Shown here piece after piece: positions 1-7,164 of a stretch of DNA of 15,701 nucleotides; within the stretch, counting starts at the first letter, position 1, and every line of letters starts with the position of its first letter. A model generated the notes under the pieces. The model saw only the letters and a list, made by a program, of their open reading frames with translations, had not been told where the DNA came from and ran no database searches. The DNA comes from an uncultured Candidatus Saccharibacteria bacterium (GTDB lineage: Bacteria > Patescibacteriota > Saccharimonadia > Saccharimonadales > Saccharimonadaceae). The stretch lies in contig CALGUM010000124.1 of NCBI GenBank assembly GCA_937902295.1, positions 1 through 15,701 of the forward strand. The letters run 5' to 3'. Both the position numbers and the translations under genes were made by a program.

Positions 1-390
1 TGACTTTGCGTTTACCATCGCGTCCATCTCATTCTCCATATTAAGCATAGAGGCCTGCGGGAAATCACCAGTAATTACCACTGTATACACACCCGGAGCT
101 GGATACTCGCAGGTATAGTCACCCGTGACATTATTTACTGGAACTATCGGGCCAGTGTTGTCGCAGTCGATGGTGTAGTTGTAGCCTTCACCGACAGTAT
201 GGACAATAAACTGCGCGTGATCCGCACCAGCTTTGCGAGTATCCACCTTCATGACAAAAGCGTCGGCAGAGTAGGCCGAGGCGCCAGACGACAGCATAAG
301 CGAGACAGCGACGGCCCATAACAACGCCGAACATACAGTCGCAACGACTTCCATGCACCACGTGCCAGAATTTACATTTAGTGCGCTCAT
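1..390 (-). CDS. BspA-like surface protein, N-terminal part (3' end outside window)
   Basis: The frame is open from ATG at 388-390 to the left edge (130 codons). An in-frame TGA at 400-402 lies upstream and an AAGGG sits about 12 nt before the start. The translation opens with a hydrophobic stretch (around residues 14-34, ALLWAVAVSLMLSSGASA) that looks like a signal peptide with an A-x-A-type cleavage site. It continues with AFVMKVDT, then YNYTIDCDNTG, VTGDYTCEYPAPGVYTVVITG and DFPQASMLNM. That order, a short beta domain ending in G-x-Y-T-V-x-I-T-G-x-F, is the usual N-terminus of BspA/DUF285-type leucine-rich-repeat surface proteins, whose repeats would lie outside this window. The usual W-G-D-G motif is replaced by DCDNTG, with two cysteines (DCDN, YTCEY) that could form a disulfide. 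Likely role: secreted or surface-displayed adhesin. Family call is from pattern recognition only. Confidence 0.72.
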   Translation of the reverse strand, partial: MSALNVNSGTWCMEVVATVCSALLWAVAVSLMLSSGASAYSADAFVMKVDTRKAGADHAQFIVHTVGEGYNYTIDCDNTGPIVPVNNVTGDYTCEYPAPGVYTVVITGDFPQASMLNMENEMDAMVNAKS

Positions 391-410
391 GCAACTACTC
401 AACCCTTCAT

Positions 411-416
411 ATTATA
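411..416 (-). promoter_or_regulatory. Candidate -10 box for the BspA-like gene
   Basis: A perfect TATAAT on the minus strand lies 21 nt before the ATG at 390, so the leader would be only about 14 nt. No convincing -35 hexamer lies 16-18 nt upstream. It is the only promoter-like element between sbcB and this gene. Confidence 0.35.
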
Positions 417-499
417 GACCTGCTGATGTTCTCGTATAACAGTCCCCACGACTCCTAGATGTGCTTTAGCACAACATAAGCGAAAAGGAGATACAATCG

Positions 500-1906
500 C
501 TACTCCGGGGCGATAGACTCATACCACAGCTTGAGCTCTTCGAGTACATACACCTGGTGATCACTCAGGTCTGTCCGCACTGCTGCAGCCTGAAGCCTGT
601 TCATAAATTCTGGTGTACGGCGCTCGATGCGCGCACTACGATATGCCTCGTACTGCTCACGTTCTTCTGGCAACAAAAACTGAGGGTAGTTGCGGGCCTT
701 GTAGCGAGGGAATATATCTCGCAGACGCTCATCCTCAAACTTCGGCATCGTAAAATTCTTCATGTCGCTTGCAGTAGCATTGCGCACGGTCTCTGCACGC
801 ATCTTATCCATATCACGCACAAATCCATCATAGAGGTTACCTTCGGCATCAGGTAGGGGTGGAAAATCTGGCTTCTTCGACAATACAGAAGTAACTTTTT
901 GGGCAAACTCTGGATTCTCTAGTACCGTACGTCGGTTCGCCTGCACTTCCTCAAGTGTCAGTGCCAGTTTACTCCAGCCATCCGCCTGCTCGAGTACGCC
1001 AAGTGGCGCTACGGCCGGGGCGCGATTAAACTGAATCTTTTTAACCGGCAGTGCCTTATAGGCATCATCGCGCTGAGCATATGGCGTGTTCATAATTGCT
1101 TCGAGTTCTTGCTCAGACTTGCCTATCCACTCTGATGGATCGTGGCGCAAATCATACACAAACATATTGCCATACTCAGCCTCGGCAATCGCCATCGCGA
1201 CAGTCGTCTTGTTAAATTCACTTGCATATCGGCCGCTTGCGTAGACAAACGGCACATTCGGCTGTACGAGTTCTTTTACCGCTTTTTTGTCTCGCAGCTT
1301 GAATAAGTAGCTAAAGAGCTGTGGCTGCGCAGTGGCGATAAGTTGGGTGACCGCGATGAGCGCCTCTACGTCACTGAGTGCGTCGTGAGCCTTTTCATGC
1401 TCCAGTCCGTTTTCTTTTGCAAGTAGCTCGAGTTTATTCACCGGTACACCATCGACCGTCGGCCATTTAATCCCCTCTGGGCGTAGCGCACGTGTAAGCC
1501 GCACCACATCGAGCATATCCCAACGTGATCGGCCGTCTTTGTAAGACCATTCGTAGGGGTCATAAAAGTTACGCCACAAGAGTGCACGAATAAACTCGTC
1601 GTCGAAACGAATACTGTTAAAACCAAGGATCAGCGTATCTGGTGTACATATCTCCTCGACAAATATACGCGCGAACTCCGCCTCACTGTAGCCATCCGCC
1701 ACTGTCTGCTGCGGCGTGATACCTGTGACCATTAACGCATCCGGACTCGGCAAAGTATCATCATTCAACGCAACCAAAATATTATATGGCTCGCCGATTT
1801 GATTAAACTGCTCGTCGGTACGGATACCCGCAAACTGCATAATCCGATCATCTCGTGGATTAAGCCCTGATGTCTCGAGGTCGTAGAAAAAATATGTTAT
1901 AGCCAT
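500..1906 (-). CDS. sbcB: Exodeoxyribonuclease I (SbcB/ExoI)
   Basis: At 468 aa it is close to the 475 aa of E. coli ExoI, the processive 3'-5' single-strand DNA exonuclease used in mismatch repair and recombination. The DEDDh exonuclease core is complete: motif I YDLETSG (D9, E11), motif II GFNSIRFDDEF (N97, D102) and motif III HEKAHDALSDVEA (H174, D179). After about residue 200 come the SH3-like and helical C-terminal domains typical of ExoI; PPLPDAEGNLYDGF and ARNYP match that part of the family. The start is ATG at 1904-1906 with a weak GAGAG ribosome site. The stop is TAG. No strong terminator follows, so transcription may run towards the BspA-like gene. Found in many Saccharibacteria; function is well supported. 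Confidence 0.95.
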   Translation of the reverse strand: MAITYFFYDLETSGLNPRDDRIMQFAGIRTDEQFNQIGEPYNILVALNDDTLPSPDALMVTGITPQQTVADGYSEAEFARIFVEEICTPDTLILGFNSIRFDDEFIRALLWRNFYDPYEWSYKDGRSRWDMLDVVRLTRALRPEGIKWPTVDGVPVNKLELLAKENGLEHEKAHDALSDVEALIAVTQLIATAQPQLFSYLFKLRDKKAVKELVQPNVPFVYASGRYASEFNKTTVAMAIAEAEYGNMFVYDLRHDPSEWIGKSEQELEAIMNTPYAQRDDAYKALPVKKIQFNRAPAVAPLGVLEQADGWSKLALTLEEVQANRRTVLENPEFAQKVTSVLSKKPDFPPLPDAEGNLYDGFVRDMDKMRAETVRNATASDMKNFTMPKFEDERLRDIFPRYKARNYPQFLLPEEREQYEAYRSARIERRTPEFMNRLQAAAVRTDLSDHQVYVLEELKLWYESIAPE

Positions 1907-1969
1907 CGCTCTCTCTACTATACACTACTCTGGGAATTGAATAAGCCCCGTCGAATGACAGAGCCAGCA

Positions 1970-1998
1970 TACATAGCGCTCTAGATATTATTTGTCAA
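1970..1998 (-). promoter_or_regulatory. Possible sbcB promoter just after the ncRNA terminator
   Basis: Minus strand: exact TTGACA (1993-1998), 17-nt spacer, then TATGTA (1970-1975), which is a poor -10. The -35 starts 3 nt past the T-tract of the upstream terminator, where a new transcript for sbcB would have to begin. The leader would be about 55 nt. The -35 is good and the -10 weak. Confidence 0.35.
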
Positions 1999-2001
1999 TA
2001 T

Positions 2002-2023
2002 AAAAACACCTCTCACAGAGGTG
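2002..2023 (-). terminator. Rho-independent terminator of the large RNA
   Basis: Minus strand: CACCTCT, loop GTG, AGAGGTG, followed directly by TTTTT and ATATT. The stem is 7 bp with no mismatch. On the plus strand the hairpin is followed by CAATAAA, so it works only for minus-strand transcription. Confidence 0.88.
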
Positions 2024-2064
2024 CAATAAACGGTAGTAGTAGCATGTCAGAGAGAGCATTCGGA

Positions 2065-2096
2065 GCGGGGTGCAAGGGTAGACCCAAGCACCCCGC
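2065..2096 (-). other. Hairpin near the 3' end of the large RNA
   Basis: A 9-bp GC-rich stem (GCGGGGTGC with GCACCCCGC) encloses a second stem GGG-TAGA-CCC (2076-2085), flanked by symmetrical AA on both sides. The AA/AA internal loop and 4-nt apical loop give a well-formed two-tier hairpin. Confidence 0.65.
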
Positions 2097-2243
2097 CTCG
2101 AAAGAAAATGCTAGGATTTCGTCGCAGTTTGCGGCAAGACAAGGGCTTTCATTGAGTCGTTGTGTTCCTGTGTTCACTCGTATGTGATGATCAGGAAATA
2201 ACTCGAAAGATTCCTTGCGTTCGCGCCGCGGCGTCTGTGAAGG

Positions 2244-2291
2244 TTAGCGTTCCTTCACGAAACTTATACACTCGTACAGCATCAACCTCAT
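2244..2291 (-). CDS. Very short frame C inside the large RNA (15 aa)
   Basis: It encodes MRLMLYECISFVKER and ends in TAA. A good Shine-Dalgarno AAGGGG (2298-2303) lies 6 nt before the ATG. Its first seven codons match those of frame B at 2357-2443 (MRLLLYE). Its end overlaps the GTGAAGG/CCTTCAC hairpin at 2237-2258. It could be a real micropeptide, or the shared motif could be an RNA structural element. Translation is unproven. Confidence 0.25.
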   Translation of the reverse strand: MRLMLYECISFVKER

Positions 2292-2356
2292 CGACTACCC
2301 CTTCGTTTTTTTGCGATTGGTAAATCATCTAACCTCCACATGGAGGCTACCTCAAG

Positions 2357-2443
2357 CTAGGGACGATGACAGCCCGGCTCGTGCCTTTTGGGCAGGGCGG
2401 CGGCAAAGGCCCCGTCGGGGCTCTCGTACAGCAAAAGCCTCAT
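2357..2443 (-). CDS. Very short frame B inside the large RNA (28 aa)
   Basis: It starts MRLLLYESPDGAFAAALPKR, continues for eight more residues with one Cys and two His, and ends in TAG. An AGAGG Shine-Dalgarno (2452-2456) lies 8 nt before the ATG. The first 21 nt match frame C at 18 positions. The middle falls in the GC-rich hairpin 2409-2421. It is the longest of three related short frames on this transcript. I do not recognise the peptide. Confidence 0.3.
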   Translation of the reverse strand: MRLLLYESPDGAFAAALPKRHEPGCHRP

Positions 2444-2486
2444 TTCCTATACCTCTTTCTTTGATGGTCTGCGCCGGCAGCTAAAG

Positions 2487-2522
2487 TTACCTCAGCGGCC
2501 GATGGTAAACCATGAGGTTCAT
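2487..2522 (-). CDS. Very short frame A inside the large RNA (11 aa)
   Basis: It encodes MNLMVYHRPLR with TAA stop. AAAGGA (2529-2534) lies 6 nt before the ATG. It shares the Met-x-Leu-x-x-Tyr start of frames B and C. The whole frame folds into the hairpin 2489-2518, so selection on RNA structure is an equal explanation. Confidence 0.2.
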   Translation of the reverse strand: MNLMVYHRPLR

Positions 2523-2600
2523 GATTTATCCTTTCGGAGTAGATGGCGCCTCGCGTGCAAGTGCAAGCGATAATCGCCATGGACAATGAATAACCGATCA

Positions 2601-2652
2601 TGGAACCGGTCTAGCTACGCGCGAAGCTTCGCGCACAACTAGACCGATTCCA
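2601..2652 (-). other. Long two-tier hairpin near the 5' end of the large RNA
   Basis: Outer arms TGGAACCGGTCTAG and CTAGACCGATTCCA pair over 14 positions with one C-A mismatch. After a small asymmetrical internal loop (ctac/acaa) an inner stem GCGCGA/TCGCGC closes the loop AGCT. This is the strongest local structure in the window. Confidence 0.75.
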
Positions 2653-2732
2653 TAGATTGATTCTATAAGTTCTCTCTGACATGTTAAGGTTCTGCGAGTG
2701 AATTTTTACGTCCAACTCAAGCAGATGTATAC

Positions 2733-2761
2733 ATGTTATCACACATTGGACTATATGTCAA
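2733..2761 (-). promoter_or_regulatory. Strong sigma-70-type promoter of the large RNA
   Basis: Minus strand: exact TTGACA (2756-2761), 17-nt spacer, TAACAT (2733-2738) with an extended TGA just before it. It lies 20 nt after the obgE stop. A perfect 10-bp palindrome ATGTATACAT (2725-2734) covers the start site and could be an operator. Confidence 0.75.
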
Positions 2762-2780
2762 GAATATTTATAAAAAATGT

Positions 2781-4120
<1,340 letters not shown>

Positions 4121-4134
4121 GTCAAAACTATATT

Positions 4135-5307
4135 TTAATGAATAAAATTATAGGTTCCAGCTTGACTCATAGGGATAGTTCGACTTGAGATCACGTTGAA
4201 CCCTGCGTAGTTCATCTCACTGACAGTAAATGTTCCGTCTGGATTGATTGATTCTACGATAGCAACGTGACCATAACCTCCCCAGCCACCACCGTTTTGC
4301 ATAATTGCACCTGGCGCTGGTGACTTATTGACAGCAAATCCTGCCGCACCACCATTTGCAGCCCATGTTGAGGCATTGCCCCAGAAGCTTCCGATTGGAC
4401 GACCGAGCTCAGCACGACGTTCATAGGCATATGAGGTACAGTTGCCAAATGCATACCTGTTGCCTGCAGAGGCTGTGGCATTTGCGATATGAGCCGTGCT
4501 GCTAAATGATCCTGTAGCTTGTTGACCGCCACCATTCGTCGTAAGGATAGGACGTGGCTCTGGTGCTGGTTCGCTTGGCTTGACACCACCAGGAATAATA
4601 ATTTGGACGCCTTCTTCTATGCCTGCAACCTCGAGGTCATTGTAGCTCACGATACGCTCAGCAGCAGCACCGTACTTTTCAGCGAGAGATGCGGCTGTAT
4701 CGCCTGCTTGCGCTGTATAAAGTACGCCATCGACAGGAAGTACGACTATCTCGCGTCCATTTTCTATCGCATCGGACTGCAGATCGTTCGCCCACTTGAT
4801 TGTGTCAACACTTACACCGTGTTCGCTTGCAATAGATTGAGCTGTGTCACCAGTTTGTGCAACGTACATACTAATTGCGCGACTATCCGCGGTAGGCTGA
4901 ACGATCTGCGGCTTGGCAATGACGGTTTGATCCGCTTGAGCAATCTCCTGCTGTGCTTCGAGTGAAGTAGAAAGATTGGCAACGTTAGCTGCTACAGACA
5001 TTTGTGTCTGCATCGCAAAATTTGCAGTTACATCTGTAGCTGTTTTTTCATCGACGGTCGCAGTGATCTGCGGCGCATCGATTGTTGGAGAGATTGGTGA
5101 AACATTTTCAGCCGATCCCATATTTGCTGAGTATGGTCGATAATATCCAATTGATATCACAGATAGTAGAAGTACAAACACTGAACCATACATCAATGTT
5201 TGTCGTATAATTGCTTGTTTAGATGATGCAGCAACCGCTACATTTCCAACTGTGCGCTTTTGCGACTGACTCTTGAGTGAACTTTCGTTCGATTCTTGAG
5301 TGGTAAT
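4135..5307 (-). CDS. Membrane-anchored peptidoglycan hydrolase with two LysM domains and a CHAP domain
   Basis: A cell-wall amidase/endopeptidase. Counting from TTG at 5196 (353 aa): membrane helix about 2-19, a Thr/Ala/Gln-rich linker, LysM 1 about 110-154 (YVAQTGDTAQSIASEHGVS), LysM 2 about 159-202 (YTAQAGDTAASLAEKYG), a proline-rich linker, then CHAP about 246-353. The CHAP residues are Cys253 in GNCTSYAYERR, His310 in GYGHVAIVE, and the SEMNY motif. The frame stays open upstream of TTG with no ATG, GTG or TTG and no stop for 38 codons, up to ATT at 5305-5307. A GGGAG lies 7 nt before that ATT; TTG 5196 and ATG 5193 have no ribosome site. I chose ATT, giving 390 aa and a basic cytoplasmic tail before the helix. 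It has its own promoter and long leader. In an epibiont it may remodel its own or the host's wall. Function firm, start tentative. Confidence 0.9.
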   Translation of the reverse strand: MTTQESNESSLKSQSQKRTVGNVAVAASSKQAIIRQTLMYGSVFVLLLSVISIGYYRPYSANMGSAENVSPISPTIDAPQITATVDEKTATDVTANFAMQTQMSVAANVANLSTSLEAQQEIAQADQTVIAKPQIVQPTADSRAISMYVAQTGDTAQSIASEHGVSVDTIKWANDLQSDAIENGREIVVLPVDGVLYTAQAGDTAASLAEKYGAAAERIVSYNDLEVAGIEEGVQIIIPGGVKPSEPAPEPRPILTTNGGGQQATGSFSSTAHIANATASAGNRYAFGNCTSYAYERRAELGRPIGSFWGNASTWAANGGAAGFAVNKSPAPGAIMQNGGGWGGYGHVAIVESINPDGTFTVSEMNYAGFNVISSRTIPMSQAGTYNFIH

Positions 5308-5314
5308 GATTATT

Positions 5315-5319
5315 CTCCC
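5315..5319 (-). promoter_or_regulatory. Ribosome binding site that decides the LysM-CHAP start
   Basis: GGGAG on the minus strand, 7 nt before the in-frame ATT codon at 5305-5307. No ATG, GTG or TTG lies in this frame until 5196. Confidence 0.5.
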
Positions 5320-5330
5320 GTAGCTACATT

Positions 5331-5360
5331 ACTATAGTTACTGCTACCGTAGTCTGTCTT
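5331..5360 (-). promoter_or_regulatory. Possible proximal promoter of the LysM-CHAP gene
   Basis: Minus strand: AAGACA (5355-5360), 18-nt spacer, TATAGT (5331-5336). A start here would give a leader of about 17 nt and bypass the long leader. The flanks GTAGC and GCTAC form an inverted repeat around the -10. Weaker than the distal promoter. Confidence 0.35.
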
Positions 5361-5538
5361 TCTTCTGCGAACAGAACTGGGCACTTGTCGACCAAATATT
5401 ATGTGATATTAGTGTAAAAAGTGCAAAAGAGCATAGGCTCCCGTACCCGTACGACAGTTCCGGTAGGCTCATTTGTGGGGTTGAAATTTTTATTTTTGTA
5501 TACCCACCAAATCTCATCTCACAAATGTGCTGTTACTC

Positions 5539-5567
5539 AGTATAGCAAATAGACGGAAGTATGTCAA
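5539..5567 (-). promoter_or_regulatory. Distal, strong promoter of the LysM-CHAP gene
   Basis: Minus strand: exact TTGACA (5562-5567), 17-nt spacer, TATACT (5539-5544). It begins 25 nt after the mltG stop; no mltG terminator is visible, so mltG transcripts may also continue through. Confidence 0.75.
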
Positions 5568-5591
5568 TGATTTAGCACAAGCGGATCGACT

Positions 5592-6755
5592 TTATTGGGG
5601 CGGCAACATGCAGTTTCGGCTACATGTTTCTCGAGTCAATCGTTCGTGCTCAGCAAGCGTAGCGGAGTATCGCGTCACCCCATCGTCCCCTGCCACAAAA
5701 TAGAGGTAGTCTGTATCACTAGGGTTTGCCCCAGCCACAAGGGCATCTAGTCCTGGATTCGACACAGGCGTAGGTGTCAGACCCTTGACTGTGCGAGTAT
5801 TATACGGAGAATCCAAATCAACCGACGGGGCAACACCTAATTTTCGCGCTCCGTAAATAAAGGTTACATCTGACCCTAGCTGCATATCGGTAGCAAGACG
5901 CTTATGAAATACTTGCGAAACTACTGGCATATCCTCTTTGTCGGGAACTTCGGATTGTACTATAGAGGCAAAAATGATCCCTTCATACAGCGTCATATCT
6001 CGTGCTGCATACGCCTGCCGGAGATTATTTGCTTCGATATCTTCTTGCATATGATCAAATATACGAGTAAGTACGTCTTTTACCGATGAACCGGAGAAGA
6101 AATTATATGTATCGCCATAGATATACCCTTCGAGATCAACATTTGTAGGTTTTTCTTCGAGTAGAGGGTGATCGTAATTTGCGTTCATCGCCTCATCTAC
6201 TTCGGCGGCCGTATACCCTACCTGCACGAGCACTTTCTTGGCATCGCTCACCGTGCCTCCAGGAAGGAACGTGAGAGTAAACTCGTCTGGTTCGCCGTCT
6301 TCGAGATGAGCTACGATTTCCCCAACCGAAAGATTGCGCTCGATATTATATATCCCTGTCTTTAGCCCAGATGTATGATGGAGACGATAATACACATTAA
6401 ATGCAAATTCATTTTTGATTACTCCCTGCTGCGCTAACTCTGCTGCCACACTGCGGCTTGTGTCACCACTCTGCACAGTGAGGCGAACCACTTCGTCGGA
6501 ATTTGGCGTGGGCGAGGTCAATTGGTCTTTATACCATACATAGCTTACTATTGCCGCGACCGATAGAATAAGCGCAAGTAGCCCTATGACGAGGCCAGCC
6601 CAGAGACCTTTCTTGGACTTCTTCTCGACTTTGTGATCGGGTGCATGCTCTATACCAGGCGCAGGCGGAGTAGCATTAAAGACGGCAGGGTCTTGAGGCT
6701 GCTGGGGATATTGTGTTGATGTAGGCTTAGGGGGTGGTGTAGGTTTAAGCTGCAT
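5592..6755 (-). CDS. mltG: Endolytic murein transglycosylase MltG (YceG-like)
   Basis: MltG cuts nascent glycan strands in the membrane and so sets peptidoglycan chain length. The product is 387 aa from ATG at 6753-6755, which has a strong GGAGG 6 nt upstream. A longer frame to 6863 exists but would lie almost wholly inside ruvX. It has a proline-rich cytoplasmic tail (1-35), a membrane helix about 51-72 (GLWAGLVIGLLALILS), a LysM-like stretch about 90-150 (VQSGDTSRSVAAELAQQGVI) and the YceG domain to the end. Diagnostic motifs are LEGYIYGDTYNF (208-219), the catalytic Glu269 in ASIVQSEVPD, MQLGSDVTFIYG (291-302), YNTRTVKGLTPTPVSNPG (318-335) and TRYSATLAEHERL near the C-terminus. The last residues CSRNCMLPPQ carry a cysteine pair. 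It overlaps ruvX by 11 nt as last gene of a four-gene operon. Confidence 0.95.
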   Translation of the reverse strand: MQLKPTPPPKPTSTQYPQQPQDPAVFNATPPAPGIEHAPDHKVEKKSKKGLWAGLVIGLLALILSVAAIVSYVWYKDQLTSPTPNSDEVVRLTVQSGDTSRSVAAELAQQGVIKNEFAFNVYYRLHHTSGLKTGIYNIERNLSVGEIVAHLEDGEPDEFTLTFLPGGTVSDAKKVLVQVGYTAAEVDEAMNANYDHPLLEEKPTNVDLEGYIYGDTYNFFSGSSVKDVLTRIFDHMQEDIEANNLRQAYAARDMTLYEGIIFASIVQSEVPDKEDMPVVSQVFHKRLATDMQLGSDVTFIYGARKLGVAPSVDLDSPYNTRTVKGLTPTPVSNPGLDALVAGANPSDTDYLYFVAGDDGVTRYSATLAEHERLTRETCSRNCMLPPQ

Positions 6756-7164
6756 AATGCTCCTCCAAATAGTCTTGCAAGATGATCGCGGCGGCCTCTT
6801 TGTCGATATCACCTTTTTGATATGATTTTTTCCTTGCTTGAAGTCTGTTTTCGGCCATGACACTGGTGAGGGATTCGTCCTGGAACACTACTGTAGCCAT
6901 ATCCGACAATAGCTTCGCGAATGCCTCTGAGTGTGCAGACTGTGCAGTTGCTTGGCCTTGCTGGTTCCTTGGATAACCCACCACAATCGTGTCAATCTTC
7001 TCTCGCACAACAAGTTCAGCAATCGTCGTAATCTCTGTGCCATCAACATCAAACGTATCGTAGGGAATAGCAATACGCACGGCAGTATCAGCCAAGGCCA
7101 CCCCTATGCGTCGCTCACCTACATCTAAACAGAGGAGTTGATGGTTACGAATTGTCACCTCCAT
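6745..7164 (-). CDS. ruvX: Holliday junction resolvase-like nuclease RuvX (YqgF)
   Basis: An RNase H-fold nuclease linked to 16S rRNA 5'-end processing and junction resolution. Motifs: CLDVGERRIGVA at the N-terminus (first catalytic Asp), VVGYPRNQQG (usually VGLP), FQDESLTSVMAE (catalytic Glu; family DExLT) and DIDKEAAAIILQDYLE with the last Asp. About 139 aa, normal for the family. The frame runs further up to 7206, but that part lies inside the upstream gene. ATG at 7162-7164 is the first reasonable standard start but has a poor ribosome site. A full GGAGGTGA (7155-7162) lies just downstream of this ATG and 5 nt (from GGAGG) before an in-frame ATT at 7150-7152. Starting there gives MRNHQLLCLDVG, which fits the short family N-terminus better. 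Overlaps both neighbours, so translation is coupled. Confidence 0.92.
   Translation of the reverse strand: MEVTIRNHQLLCLDVGERRIGVALADTAVRIAIPYDTFDVDGTEITTIAELVVREKIDTIVVGYPRNQQGQATAQSAHSEAFAKLLSDMATVVFQDESLTSVMAENRLQARKKSYQKGDIDKEAAAIILQDYLEEHYAA

Larger units (their letters stand above)
1998..2727 (-). ncRNA. Large structured non-coding RNA, class not recognised (about 730 nt)
   Basis: The 874 bases between obgE and sbcB hold no gene-sized frame but have all the marks of an RNA gene read from the minus strand. A consensus promoter (2733-2761) puts the start near 2726, and a Rho-independent terminator (2002-2023) ends it. The two ends pair through a perfect 13-bp helix, 2671-2683 with 2043-2055 (CATGTCAGAGAGA). 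Between them are hairpins at 2601-2652, 2489-2518 (with ATGGT/ACCAT inside), 2409-2421 (GCCCC/GGGGC), 2333-2346 (CCTCC/GGAGG), 2237-2258 (GTGAAGG/CCTTCAC) and 2065-2096. I found no RNase P core (GAGGAAAGUC, ACAGAA), no tmRNA tRNA-like end, no SRP RNA core and no group II domain V. By size and layout it resembles the ornate large RNAs (OLE, GOLLD, ROOL), but I cannot assign it to one. obgE has no clear terminator before it, so read-through is possible. Confidence 0.72.
5308..5532 (-). promoter_or_regulatory. Long structured 5' leader of the LysM-CHAP gene (riboswitch-like)
   Basis: From the start site near 5532 to the gene there are about 225 untranslated nt. CATTTGTG (5520-5527) can pair with CACAAATG (5470-5477). 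The same downstream segment, with its CCCC, could instead pair with ATTTGGTGGG (5503-5512 region), so two folds compete. Further on, GAGCCTA occurs twice (5464-5470 and around 5434-5440); the second copy forms GAGC-CTAT-GCTC followed by TTTT, a weak terminator-like hairpin. I do not recognise a known riboswitch; the ydaO (c-di-AMP) core was looked for and not found. Confidence 0.4.

Noticed and set aside
456..477. Small hairpin TGTGC-TTTA-GCACA after sbcB.
   Set aside because: Only a 5-bp stem and no T-tract on either side, so not a convincing terminator.
1943..1957. Minus-strand CATTCGACGGGGCTT resembles the conserved 5' end of tmRNA.
   Set aside because: A tmRNA starting here would run through the sbcB start and coding region, and no matching tRNA-like 3' half or tag frame is present.
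2388..2573. Plus-strand 61-aa open frame.
   Set aside because: It runs antisense through the hairpins of the large RNA and has no ribosome site or protein-like pattern.
1998..2727. RNase P RNA, tmRNA, SRP RNA or a self-splicing intron as the identity of the large RNA.
   Set aside because: The RNase P cores (GAGGAAAGUC, ACAGAA), tRNA-like acceptor end, SRP tetraloop region and group II domain V were all looked for on the transcript and not found.
5308..5532. ydaO-type c-di-AMP riboswitch in the LysM-CHAP leader.
   Set aside because: GGGAGCC is present, but the other conserved ydaO segments are missing, so the class cannot be claimed.
6756..6863. Longer mltG frame starting at 6863.
   Set aside because: The extension lies inside ruvX, is not MltG-like, and the ATG at 6753-6755 has an excellent GGAGG.
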